Origin: Botryococcus braunii
Lineage: Eukaryota; Chlorophyta; Trebouxiophyceae
Assembly: GCA_002005505.1 (NCBI GenBank)
Contig: KV908348.1
Coordinates: forward strand, 456,050-520,049
Reading direction: 5' to 3'
Length of the DNA stretch: 64,000 bases
Shown: piece after piece, positions 22,401 to 32,709 of the stretch
Layout of the letters: each line of letters starts with the position of its first letter
Position numbering within the stretch: the stretch's first letter is position 1
Notes under the pieces: model-generated
Database searches by the model: none
Seen by the model: only the letters and a program-made list of their open reading frames with translations
What the model was told of the DNA's origin: nothing
Made by a program: the position numbers and the translations under genes

Positions 22401-24050
22401 TCGAGGAAGAAGTTCACAAAATGCTAGAGGCTGGAGTGATAGTGCCTTCCAGCTCTCCTTGGTCTAGTTCGCCTGTGTTAGTAGGCAAGCCGGATGGCTC
22501 TGTCCGGTTTTGTATTAACTACCGTCCATTAAATGCAGTTACCAGACGTGACAACTACCCCATGCCTAGGATAGACGAGACCCTAGATTCCTTAGGTCAG
22601 GGGGTGGAGTATTTAAGTAAGATTGATTGCAAGTCAGCCATTTGGTTGATACCAGTGGCCCCAGAGGACCGTGCAAAGACCGCTTTTACCACCAAAGAAG
22701 GTTTATTCGAGTTTGTATCAATGCCGTTCGGCTTGCGTAACGCCCCGGCTACTCTTCAGAGATTTGTTAACACTCTATTGCAAGACTTAATAGGCAAGTG
22801 TTGTGTCATTTATTTAGATGATTGTTTGGTATACAGCCGCACATTTGAGGACCACCTCACTCATTTGAAATTAGTGCTTGAACGCTTCCGTGCGGTGGGC
22901 TTTAGAGCCAACCCAGCCAAGTGTGAGTTATGTTGCAGTGAAGTGTTGTACTTAGGATACATTATTACGCCCCAAGGCATAAAGCCCAACCCTTCCAAGG
23001 TTGAGGCAGTTCTCAACGCAGCACCGCCAACGAACGTGACCGAAGTCAGGTCCTTTTTGGGACTTGCAAACTACTACAGGAGATTTCTGCACAACATGGC
23101 CGCCATATCTGCCCCTTTGACGCGGCTCACGAAAAAGGGGACTGTTTTCAACTGGACCACTGACTGCCAAGCCGCTTTTGAAGCCATCAAGGCTATGCTA
23201 GTGGATGCGCCGCTTCTACGATATCCCAACTTCAGCAAGAAATTCACCCTATACACTGATTGGCAGCCCGGAGCCGCCGCCGCCATTCTGGGCCAGGAGC
23301 TCGAGGATGGTGACCATGTGATCGCATACGCCAGAAAAACTTTACAAGGAGCAGAGCTCAACTACTCTCCAACGGATGGGGAGCTGCTTGCCATAGTGTG
23401 GGCCGTGAAGCTATTCCGCCCCTACCTCTATGGAGTTCAATTTACTATAGTGACAAACCACAAAGCTTTGAAGTGGTTACTCACCACACGCAATTTGTCC
23501 GGCAAACTAGCACGATACGCCATCGAACTACAAGAATATGACTTTGACATCCAGCACCGCTCGGGGACCTTGCATGGGAATGTGGACTGCCTTTCTCGTC
23601 TACGCCTACTGCTGCCCCCTGAGGAAGACTACAGTGAAGAGCCGCCGCCGCCGCCAGAAGAGGAAAATATTGAGGGGAACCACATGCACTGCTGCTACAC
23701 CATGACCCTTGACAAAGAAAATATGCCGCCCGCTGAAGACACAATGGACCTGGATCAACCTTACCGGCCACCCGCGTACGATGCCACTCAGCGCGGAGAG
23801 ATAATAACTTCACCGACCCTACGCCGCATGACGACCCTGGAGAATGATGCACCCCCTTCCAGGGACCGCCTTCCGGAGATGAGAATTGAACCAACACAGA
23901 TTTATGACCTGCCACCGCCTACGGAGACTTTATCTGGCCGTTCTGCCGCCCTGGCCAGCCAAGAACCTATGACTACACCGCGTACGCGTATTGACAGACC
24001 GCCGCTTATGGAAGATGTACCATGCCAAGTATGCACGGGAAGAGATGATG
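19406..24050 (+). CDS. Gypsy polyprotein: gag, protease, methyltransferase-like, RT, RNase H
   Basis: This is one open frame; the likely start is the Met at 19424. Gag (about residues 7-190) is of retrotransposon-gag type, with no CCHC knuckle seen, followed by a Pro-rich region. Protease has IIDTGATNTM (about 538). An acidic stretch then leads to a segment at about 750-910 with PFDLDACC (about 775) and YCNPPF (about 814). This is the layout of phage/Dam-type N6-adenine methyltransferases, whose motif IV is (N/D)PP(Y/F). RT follows with KIDCKSA and YLDD (about 1135), then RNase H with LYTDW (about 1283). The usual TDHKAL block reads TNHKAL, which may weaken RNase H. The frame is cut by Copia-3 within the next domain, a PHD finger that resumes at 29345. 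Integrase is not found. Confidence 0.92.
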
Positions 24051-24963
24051 TGTTAGAAAAATAGACACTAACATGTATACCTTAGGTATTTGTGCAACAT
24101 GTTGGGTCATTTCATATTAGCATGTTTGTGAGCCACATCTATCATTAAAAGGCTTTATAATACTTATAATACATATAAACAATAAATTATAGTTGTTCTG
24201 TACTAGGCTACACTTGTGGTGTGTGGTGCTTCAATGATAAAAGACACTCATAGCGTTTCATAGGGGCCATGGTACAAAATCTGCCTGTTTTCTGCCAAGT
24301 TTCGAGTAAGGTACACTCGGCCCGGATCTCATCGATTGTGAGACTTTAGCCTTGCGCGCAGGCTCTTGGTGTTTGATCCGAGCCTCGTATCGGTCGTGAG
24401 TTAAAGATCCGAGTCACTTAGATTCGAGACTATCTTCGACCGAGATCCGTACTGTTTATCGACGACCAAGTCGAATCATAGAGGTACATTGAAATTCTAG
24501 TGCATAGTACTAACGGCATGCAAACTTGATCATGCCCGTACGCTTTCAAGATCTGGAGTTGCAAACCTGTCAGGAGGCTAATAAATATGAAGTCTCCTTG
24601 GTTAGTATATATAGGAAGTGCTCTATATATGGGCCAGTCAGTTCTGAGTACCCCTTATCAGACTCCTGTGCCGTTCACTTGACAGTGTTTCGTCCACTTG
24701 TCCAAGTTCCTCCTTAGAGCACAGTTCACTTACTCGGAAGAGTGTGAAATTACAGGTAACTGCAACATCCTTTAGTTAGTTGTTATTGTAAAAGTTCTGA
24801 GTACCCCTTATCAGACTCCTGTGCCGTTCACTTGACAGTGTTTCGTCCACTTGTCCAAGTTCCTCCTTAGAGTTCACTTACTCGGAAGAGTGTGAAATTA
24901 CAGGGATTTTTATATCAATTCCAAATTCTACAATTTCTGTTTTGATGATGCCATTATGCTAAA
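24051..24963 (+). repeat. Copia-3 5' LTR
   Basis: This LTR contains a 115-bp segment (24641-24755) repeated as 24794-24903 with a 5-bp deletion. The first copy ends ACAG then GTAACT. The second ends ACAG then GG, at the U5 side. The intron-like interval between the two sites would be 24756-24903. Confidence 0.92.
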
Positions 24964-25316
24964 TGGTATCGGCGATTAAATCGCTTATGGTATTATCGTC
25001 TCCCGGCGCACGGGATCTTTCTACGTAAAGAAGCCTCGCAGCTTTCTACGTTCTGCTTTTCATAGCACTCTTTAAAGACTCAAGAGCACCTAAGCCTGCA
25101 CGGGGTCTACGCAGACCACCGTGTCAGGTAGAAGGACTCTTGTTGTCTTCTGGTGGGTTACTCTGGTTGGACTTCTCGATTGTCTAAGCCCTTGTGGCTA
25201 AGGCAGTGGGAGAGAAGTTGGCTATTGGTGAAGGCAGCTTTCCTTAGGGAAAGCTGGGGTGGTCGCTGGAGAGCTCTACCTATTAGAGCTTGTGCTGACT
25301 ACGTTATTTTCAAGCA
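24964..25316 (+). promoter_or_regulatory. Copia-3 primer-binding site and leader
   Basis: TGGTATCGGCGA at 24964 directly follows the LTR. It is an ordinary tRNA 3'-end type site, related to the TGGTATC sites of many Copia elements. The remaining leader up to the gag ATG at 25317 holds no coding region that I can see. Confidence 0.7.
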
Positions 25317-28300
25317 ATGAGTGGTACATATACTGTGCCACCCTATGCTAATCCTGAAGGATCTTTTGAAGTACCCATTGTTATTGAGGATGATCCCTCA
25401 AACGTTTATAACAATGAAAGTTTCGAACAATCTTATTCTACTCAAGGAGACTCAAGGGGCTACACCTCTAGTGCAGGTGCAGGTGCCAACAGCTCAACGG
25501 AGGACAGTGAAGCTGAGGGGCGCCACGCAGGGGAGGTAAGTGATGAGTATCTATACGGGGATTATGATCACTCAGAGTCTCTTCCTGCTGATCCTGCTGG
25601 TCAACCTCTAGCTGTATCTGCTCCTGTTGTAAGCTCAGGCATCTCTCCTCCTAGTGGTATGCCTTCCAACCTCCCTTTAGATCCTAGCAGTGTCAGAAGA
25701 GCAGTCAGGATTAATCATGTTCCTGTTTCAAGCGCACCTAGGGTTCTGCGCAGACCTTCACAGTCTGCAGTTTCAGGGTCCAGGACACTTACTAGTGGTC
25801 CTTTACAAGTACCCGTTTCACAATATACTGCTGTGACAGTCCAGCCAGCTAGCGTTCCAGTTATTACTAGTGGCGCAATAGTTCCAGCAACATCAGTAGC
25901 TAGTGCACAGGCAACTGTTTATCTACCACTGGCTACTGGGGGCATGATCCCCATTTCACTACCTGCCTCAACGCTGAACCAAATTTCTAATCCAACCTTG
26001 GTTCAGCCAGCTAGTGTGCAGGTACCATCCAACTTTGGAGTGTCAACGTCAGCTTCAGCAATTCCAGCTGGAGGCCCTCCTGGTGGTGGCTACCCATACA
26101 GCTCAGGCAGTGGACCTCCTGGAGGTGGGCCACCATACAGTGGGGTTCCCCCTAGAGGAGCAAGCTCGATTTGGCATCCTCCACCAGTCTCAGGCAACTA
26201 CCCGCAATACCCTGTCTATCCGGGCTCTGGTGGGAATGTTCATGGTGGCTTTGGTGGGGGTGGTCCTGGTGGTCCTGGAGGACCAGGCGGTCCTGGTGGT
26301 CCAGGCGGTCCTGGTGGACCAGGTGGTGGTGGTTGGGGTGGTCCTCCTCATAGTCAGGGGCCACCATATAGTACTGGGCAAGGTCAATTTCCAAACGTAG
26401 GTATTCCTGGTCTGCCCAACATAAATCCAACCACTGGTCCTTCGTTCTCTTCTCATCAGAAGTTAACTCCAAAGATAGAGTTAGTCAAGCTGAATGATAC
26501 CAATTGGTTGACATGGACAAAGCAAGTGTATGCTATGCTGTGGGAAATGAATGTCAACTACTGTGTTCATGATGATTATCAAGGAGCTTATGATGATTTC
26601 AAAGCTCAAACCATTATCACTCAAGCATGTACTGAGCAATATTCTGTTCAGATTACTGACTTGACAAGTGCTTACCATATGTGGAACAAGCTGCTGCAGG
26701 TGTTTAACGCTAGAGCAGCAGCTAGGCTGATGAGCCTCCACAGGGAGCAAAAGTTATTTGCCATGAAGCCAGGTGAAAAACCATCTGACTACGTGTTAAG
26801 GTGCAGGAAAATTGCAAACAACCTCAAATCACTAGGAGAGCAGTGTTCTGAGGTTTGCCAGTGCTCTATGATCATTGAAGGCCTCACTGAGGAGTATGAG
26901 GTAGATAGGCGGTTACAGCTATCTGTTTGCAATAATCTTCCCAATGTTCATCAGTTGCAGCATGTGTTGGAGTTGACATATATGGACCTTCAAGCCAAGA
27001 AACCATATAATACTCCAAATCCTCAACCCTCAAATCCCAAACCCTACAGGAATCAAGGTGGGGGTGACCAGCCTTCTGGTAGGCAAGGTTTAGGTGGGGC
27101 TGATTCTGGTGCCCACCAGGCAGAAGTGCCTCAAAATACTAAACTAGAAAATTCTGGTACAGGTCAACCTGCCTTTCAACAACAGGGCAGGCCTGTGCTA
27201 ATTTGTGCCTACTGCAGGAACCCAGGGCACACAAAATCAACGTGCCCCAAGCTTGCAGCTCAGGATAGGAGAGCACATACCAACTGTGTGCAGAGAGATA
27301 CAGTAATCTCTCAACCCTCTCTTCCTGCTTGGCTTATAGATTCTGGTTCCACAGATCACATTTCTCCTACTAGTGATAACATGACAAATTATGTCAAATT
27401 TGATGTGCCACAACGTGTAATTGTGGCAAATGGTAAATCAGAGGAGATTGTTGGTGAAGGCACTATGCAAGTGTTTCTTGAGTCAGGCAGCTCTTTGTTC
27501 TTGCACAATGTCAAGCATGTTCCTACTAGCAAGAAATGTCTCCTTTCTGTGGGCAAGGCATATTTATATGGTATTAATGTCAATATCATGGGGGTAGAGA
27601 GTTATCTCACTGATTCAAATGGGTACCACTTAGGCAATGCTGAGCATGCTTTCCCTTATCAGTGGCTGGTGGATTTGGCTCTGCCAGACAAACAAGTCTC
27701 TTTTCATCCTGAGACTAAATTTGTGGAGGCATGCAGTGTTCAAGTTGTTCACAAGGATGTGTGTCTTCATGAAATTGCTGAAGATTTGTCTCCTGTCTCT
27801 TTAGCCCCTTTGGGCACTGATCCAAGTGTCATTAAGTTTGATAAATTAAATCTTCAGAGGGCTAAGTCCATTGGTCTAGAAAATACTAACGTTGGAGATC
27901 AAGGGCTTGGGGCATATCAGGGCACTGCAGATCCTGAACCTCATGGCCTGGACCCGCGTCCTGTTCAGGATGTTACACAAGTGGTCATCCAAGAAAGTAT
28001 CCTATATTTGGCCAACACAGTTAGGCCTAATCTATCATATGCCACTGGTGTTCTCACACGTTTTGCAAATGCTCCTACAAATACACCCCTTGGTGCTGGC
28101 ATGAATGCTTTGAAGTACCTTGCTGGCATTAAGAATCTGGGGCTTGTGTGGGAGAAAGTCAATAAAGGCTTTGTGGTCTTTGGTGACTCATACTATGCAG
28201 AGGATTCGGATGGGAGAAAGTCCACCTCTGAGGTCAGAGATGAGGTGGAGAATGGAGCAATGGAGCCAAGATATGTGGCTACCAGTGAAAATATTGCTGA

Positions 28301-28367
28301 TTTCTTCACCAAGGTGCTTCCAAAAGTCATTTTTGCCAAGCTTAGAGAAATGGCTGGTATCCAATAA
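25317..28367 (+). CDS. Copia-3 gag-protease protein with remnant RNase H end
   Basis: This frame of 1,016 codons starts MSGTYTVPPY. The N-terminal 370 residues are low complexity: Ser/Pro-rich, then a Gly-Pro-Gly run (about 310-340). The Copia gag domain lies at about 385-570 (KLNDTNWLTWTKQVYAML and on). The zinc knuckle CAYCRNPGHTKSTC is at about 629 and the protease LIDSGSTDHIS at about 673. After a spacer the frame jumps to the very end of RT (ILYLANTVRPNLSYATGVL, about 898) and the tail of RNase H with NIADFFTKVLP. The integrase, the RT core with its YVDD box and most RNase H residues are missing. The deletions are in frame. It encodes particle proteins but no polymerase. Confidence 0.9.
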   Translation: MSGTYTVPPYANPEGSFEVPIVIEDDPSNVYNNESFEQSYSTQGDSRGYTSSAGAGANSSTEDSEAEGRHAGEVSDEYLYGDYDHSESLPADPAGQPLAVSAPVVSSGISPPSGMPSNLPLDPSSVRRAVRINHVPVSSAPRVLRRPSQSAVSGSRTLTSGPLQVPVSQYTAVTVQPASVPVITSGAIVPATSVASAQATVYLPLATGGMIPISLPASTLNQISNPTLVQPASVQVPSNFGVSTSASAIPAGGPPGGGYPYSSGSGPPGGGPPYSGVPPRGASSIWHPPPVSGNYPQYPVYPGSGGNVHGGFGGGGPGGPGGPGGPGGPGGPGGPGGGGWGGPPHSQGPPYSTGQGQFPNVGIPGLPNINPTTGPSFSSHQKLTPKIELVKLNDTNWLTWTKQVYAMLWEMNVNYCVHDDYQGAYDDFKAQTIITQACTEQYSVQITDLTSAYHMWNKLLQVFNARAAARLMSLHREQKLFAMKPGEKPSDYVLRCRKIANNLKSLGEQCSEVCQCSMIIEGLTEEYEVDRRLQLSVCNNLPNVHQLQHVLELTYMDLQAKKPYNTPNPQPSNPKPYRNQGGGDQPSGRQGLGGADSGAHQAEVPQNTKLENSGTGQPAFQQQGRPVLICAYCRNPGHTKSTCPKLAAQDRRAHTNCVQRDTVISQPSLPAWLIDSGSTDHISPTSDNMTNYVKFDVPQRVIVANGKSEEIVGEGTMQVFLESGSSLFLHNVKHVPTSKKCLLSVGKAYLYGINVNIMGVESYLTDSNGYHLGNAEHAFPYQWLVDLALPDKQVSFHPETKFVEACSVQVVHKDVCLHEIAEDLSPVSLAPLGTDPSVIKFDKLNLQRAKSIGLENTNVGDQGLGAYQGTADPEPHGLDPRPVQDVTQVVIQESILYLANTVRPNLSYATGVLTRFANAPTNTPLGAGMNALKYLAGIKNLGLVWEKVNKGFVVFGDSYYAEDSDGRKSTSEVRDEVENGAMEPRYVATSENIADFFTKVLPKVIFAKLREMAGIQ

Positions 28368-28420
28368 ATTTGTGACTGACTTTCAAACAACGTTTCTTAG
28401 AGATGTTTCTCCCTACACAT

Positions 28421-28429
28421 GAGGGGAGG
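28421..28429 (+). promoter_or_regulatory. Copia-3 polypurine tract
   Basis: GAGGGGAGG abuts the TGTTAG start of the 3' LTR. Confidence 0.8.
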
Positions 28430-29339
28430 TGTTAGAAAAATAGACACTAACATGTATACCTTTGGTATTTGTGCAACATGTTGGGTCATTTCATATTAGC
28501 ATGTTTGTGAGCCACATCTATCATTAAAAGGCTTTATAATACTTATAATACATATAAACAATAAATTATAGTTGTTCTGTACTAGGCTACACTTGTGGTG
28601 TGTGGTGCTTCAATGATAAAAGACACTCATAGCGTTTTATAGGGGCCATGGTACAAAATTTGCCTGTTTTCTGCCAAGTTTCGAGTAAGGTACACTCGGC
28701 CCGGATCTCATCGATTGTGAGACTTTAGCCTTGCGGCTCTTGGTGTTTGATCCGAGCCTCGTATCGGTCGTGAGTTAAAGTTCCGAGTCACTTAGATTCG
28801 AGACTATCTTCGACCGAGATCCGTACTGTTTATCGACGACCATGTCGAATCATAGAGGTACATTGAAATTCTAGTGCATAGTACTAACGGCATGCAAACT
28901 TGATCATGCCCGTACGCTTTCAAGATCTGGAGTTGCAAACCTGTCAGGAGGCTAATAAATATGAAGTCTCCTTGGTTAGTATATATAGGAAGTGCTCTTA
29001 TGGGCCAGTCAGTTCTGAGTACCCCTTATCAGACTCCTGTGCCGTTCACTTGACAGTGTTTCGTCCACTTGTCCAAGTTCCTCCTTAGAGCACAGTTCAG
29101 TTACTCGGAAGAGTGTGAAATTACAGGTAACTGCAACATCCTTTAGTTAGTTGTTATTGTAAAAGTTCTGAGTACCCCTTATCAGACTCCTGTGCCGTTC
29201 ACTTGACAGTGTTTCGTCCACTTGTCCAAGTTCCTCCTTAGAGCACAGTTCACTTACTCGGAAGAGTGTGAAATTACAGGGATTTTTATACCAATTCCAA
29301 ATTCTACAATTTCTGTTTTGATGATGCCATTATGCTAAA
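28430..29339 (+). repeat. Copia-3 3' LTR
   Basis: This is the 910-bp partner of the LTR at 24051. The internal duplication is also present, and the site equivalent to the 5' splice site is at 29127. The second copy ends at 29279, giving an interval of 153 nt. Confidence 0.92.
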
Positions 29340-29344
29340 TGATG

Positions 29345-29571
29345 AGGAGACCATGTTACTATGTGACCTCTGCAACCACGGATACCACATCGACTGTTTG
29401 GAGCCTGCAATGGCCCGGGTACCCAGGGGACCCTGGCTATGCCCTTTATGTGATCAGATTGCGGATGCCGTCCCCTCTCGTGACATTGTGGACGATGAAG
29501 AAGTACTTGACTACCTAGCCGCCGACAAACGACACCGACCTGGGACAAGCCGCAAGGATGCTAGCGAATAG
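29345..29571 (+). CDS. Gypsy polyprotein continuation: PHD finger
   Basis: This is the continuation of the gypsy frame after Copia-3 is removed. The first zinc ligands (VPCQVC) lie just before the insertion at about 24020-24037. After it come LLCDLCNHGYHIDC and, 14 residues later, WLCPLC. Together they give the Cys4-His-Cys3 spacing of a PHD finger. PHD fingers usually bind histone H3 tails. A frame of about 40 acidic and basic residues follows, then a TAG at 29569. The insertion splits the domain, so this copy cannot make it. The reading frame across the site is kept if the insertion and one target copy are removed. Confidence 0.82.
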
Positions 29572-30763
29572 CACGCCGGGCCCAGAACTACTATTTTGCC
29601 GCCAAAGAATTCCCTATTGAATGAAGGACCCGCAACTGGCCACTTGTACGAAAGGCCACCAGAGGATTTGGCCCAAGGACCGTACCATGGTACGAGGGCC
29701 AACTTGAAATTATTAAGGAGTACTACGACGACAGCACGCTTGTTACCCAAAATTCTAAAGGAAAGACCTGGAGGGAATCAATACCCACCGTTGGGAAGTA
29801 CCATCCCAGCCACCACTAAAAGGACTAAAGGAAATAATTAGAAAAGGAATAGTATTGCACGCATTGAAAATGTTTAAAGTAAGTTATACCACTACCGGTA
29901 GAGTGCTGAAGGTCGCATCCTTCCTACGAAGAAAGACCGTGAATGAGAAGAAGCTTGCTTCAAAGGACTTGAGCCAAAGCAGTATCTTGAGGGAATGTTG
30001 GAGTTTGGAATTGGATGGCATATGTAAGCGAAGAGCAATTCAGCCCCGCGCATCTATACTCATGGGCCAAGGGTCCCCGATGAACAACGGTGATGCCGCA
30101 AAGGCGGTGCATTATGAATCACCTTCCCAACGCGCAGCAATGGACAACGATACCTACAAAGTACCTTGCGGCAAGGACGAAGTACAAGGAGCTGTTCAAG
30201 GAACAATGAGCAAAGACCAAGCGTGCCGCATGCAGCCGACACAATTGGAGTCGTTCTACTATCATGGATATCTTAACAAGGAACATGCAATACCTCGGCG
30301 CATCCGAGCAATATTCTGGCTGGACCAATTGAATTTGGAGGGTTTGGAAGCCCAAAGATGGAGAAAGGATGTCACACCGGCTCTGGTCCCGAGAAACTTG
30401 CTTTTATCAGACATGTACACCTTCAAGGTGGAAGCAATCTGATGCATTCGAACTCTGGTGGTGTAAAATGGGCATCCCTTGATGACCATAGGCAGTACAC
30501 TTGATGCAGTACATGTTGTACCTTATTCAGTAAATTATATTAAGTTCAATACATTATGATATCACGAAGATATTAGTAAGACCAACCCTTAGAGGAGGAA
30601 AGAATTCCTACATGCGTGAGTACAAGACAGAATTGAATACCCGTACTATTTGTACCTTATGTCATAGGCATTGTACTTTATGCTCTTTAGTCCTCTCGAC
30701 AAACACCCTCGAAAGTCGTTCCAGACTTTCTCTCCTTTAAGGGGGGGAAAAGGATGCCACATA
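29572..30763 (+). other. Gypsy 3' internal region, no integrase recognised
   Basis: The region holds scattered open stretches, including 29855-30442 (195 codons) and a shorter one near 29632-29815 containing WPLVRKATRGFGPR. I find no HHCC zinc region and no DDE core in any frame. At 30739-30753 a polypurine tract (AAGGGGGGGAAAAGG) precedes the 3' LTR by about 10 bases. The integrase was either deleted or is too decayed to recognise. Confidence 0.55.
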
Positions 30764-32113
30764 TGTCGTGAACTGGAGTGTGACCGTGTACATTGGTGGC
30801 CATCCGATTGATTTAAACTGACAATGTGTGTATTTGGCGTAGCCACAAAGGTGATTAGTAAACGACCCTCAATCGGACTTGTACAGCTTTTATTATGGCT
30901 CTTATTTGACGTTTCATAAAGTCGTGGAAAAATGGCGCTTGTCTTTACCCTTTTGTACCTGGACTGGGGTATTTGTCCCTGATTTAGGTCCTGAGGGCAA
31001 AATTGTGTATTCCGGTGATTTCATTCGAAGCAACGGTTGGAATTGAATGTTCGCGGAGACTTTGGTACTCGGTAGGTGCCATGCAGTTCGGCACGAGGAA
31101 CTTTGACTTTTAGCCCGTCCGCTGATCGATGTGTTGGCAGTGTTTTAGCCGCCCTTGATCATGTGAGGGCATGTGTTAATACGGCTTGGGAAGCTGTACG
31201 TATTACTAGAGGGGAGTGTATATTAGGGGCTCAGCCTCCGGCCCACAAGCAACGGTATAATTCGGAAAGTTGCGTGTAAAGCATAGCGCCCCAACTCCGT
31301 GTCTGTCCGCGGCCCCCGGCGAAATAGGGATGTTGATTGTTTGACCTGTTATTTGGATTGTTTCTGAAACACATCACTTGCAGTAATATAGTACTTTTTG
31401 TGACACCACTGACTTGCCGAGTTAGGCCATTGATCGTCCCGGTGATACCCGTTAATTTGTTTGGTAACACCCAAATTCCTACTGAATGTGAAATAATATT
31501 GTCATAATTAACTTGTCAAAGTGAAAGGAAAACGTGAGAAGAACAATACCCTTGATAGTAAGACGTTATACAGACCCCGTCCGCGGAAGTACCATTTACA
31601 CCCCGAAAACATACAGCCACCACCTTAACAACCTCACCGGAGTTTCAAAACACCCATAAGCTAGGTAACGACAAAATTCCAGGAAGATCTGAACCACAAT
31701 TTAGGGGCCAGCACCAGCCGCCCGACCACCGATCCCACACCCACGAAGAACTCCAGGAAAACACGTTGGGAAGAAAACACACAACCTAGAAAACAAAAGC
31801 CTGTTAAGAAAACCGTTAGTAAACTAATAACACTTAAACCACCAGACCCAGCACAAGTCCAGCCCCGCAGCTCGGAGCAGAACGACCCTGAAAGCAATCG
31901 GAGCCAGCCTCCGGTTATCGTCCGAAAGACCGGTCGCAAGACCGGGAGCAGTCCAGTAAGTCCCTCCCAAGTGCTAGGTCCCGGGGCCTCACAAACCCGG
32001 GTGGCGATCCGACCAATCGACCCGAACCTACATTTATAACACCGCAGCCCGTGTAAATCTCGCTAACTAACCGAAAAATTTTGTAGGGGTACCGTTGGGC
32101 ACGGAACCCTGTA
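30764..32113 (+). repeat. Gypsy 3' LTR
   Basis: This is the 1,350-bp uninterrupted LTR, nearly identical to the 5' copy. It ends CCCTGTA and is followed by AAGGATGCCACA. That 12-mer also occurs between the polypurine tract and the LTR start at 30750-30761. Confidence 0.92.
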
Positions 32114-32709
32114 AAGGATGCCACACCCTGACTTACAAATATGAAGTCAAGCAGGTATCATTCATATACTGCATCTTAAATGTGTTTCTCCTTTGCGGGA
32201 TACTTCTTGCTATATATGCACATTAGAAAGCTATATGGCATGCATTCCACAGCCATTCTGATGTTCGATCCCAACAGAAGTGTGATGAACATACGTTCAG
32301 CAATGATTGCTTGGTCCAAGTAAGGTTGAGAGAAGTAGCCACGGAAGGCCTGATCTAATCCGTTGGCTCTTTGAATTGTCCTATTCCACACTTCGAAGTC
32401 ATCAAATCCTGAAGGCGCCAAAATGAGGCCTTGTCATTGCCAATGCCCTAGTCGCGACACCCCTGCGGTCTTTTACAGTCAAGAGTTTTGTCAAGAGCCT
32501 TCCCGTAAGGCTAAGTTTTTATGTCATACTCTAGCATGAAAAACCATCGTGGCAGGAGTACCTCCCTCGTCTTTATTTCTCCTTGCAAGGCCAATTGGTC
32601 CACTAGGTGGCAAATCAGCCTCTCCGCATCTAGTTTCCCATGCCAGAATGGGCAGAATCGGAGCTTGCATTTTGCATTTATTCTTCCAGTCAACTCCTTA
32701 AAATGCCAC
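32114..32709. other. Unassigned segment between gypsy and truncated Copia-4
   Basis: Two short minus-strand open frames (32176-32421 and 32511-32753) are present but I do not recognise either. The second runs in a different frame through the end of the Copia-4 gag homology. It may be remnant internal sequence of Copia-4 or another element. Confidence 0.35.

Larger units (their letters stand above)
24051..29339 (+). mobile_element. Copia-3, non-autonomous gag-protease LTR retrotransposon
   Basis: LTRs of 913 bp (24051-24963) and 910 bp (28430-29339) begin TGTTAG and flank one open frame. The target duplication is TGATG (24046-24050 and 29340-29344). A primer-binding site (TGGTATCGGCG) and a polypurine tract are present. 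Integrase, RT and most of RNase H are deleted, yet the remaining frame is uninterrupted. It must be moved by enzymes supplied in trans. The few differences between the LTRs suggest fairly recent insertion. It lands inside the PHD-finger codons of the gypsy element. Confidence 0.94.
10102..32113 (+). mobile_element. Ty3/gypsy-type LTR retrotransposon with two nested Copia insertions
   Basis: The 5' LTR is 10102-10359 plus 17373-18464 and the 3' LTR is 30764-32113. Once the Copia-1 insertion and its duplicated target are removed, both LTRs are exactly 1,350 bp. Without Copia-1 and Copia-3 the element is about 9.7 kb. The internal order is PBS, leader, gag, protease, methyltransferase-like domain, RT, RNase H, PHD finger, and about 1.2 kb of unrecognised sequence with a polypurine tract. 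No integrase is visible. No target duplication is seen at the outer ends (flanks TCCCT and AAGGA), so the ends may have been rearranged, in keeping with the duplication on the left. Confidence 0.88.
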
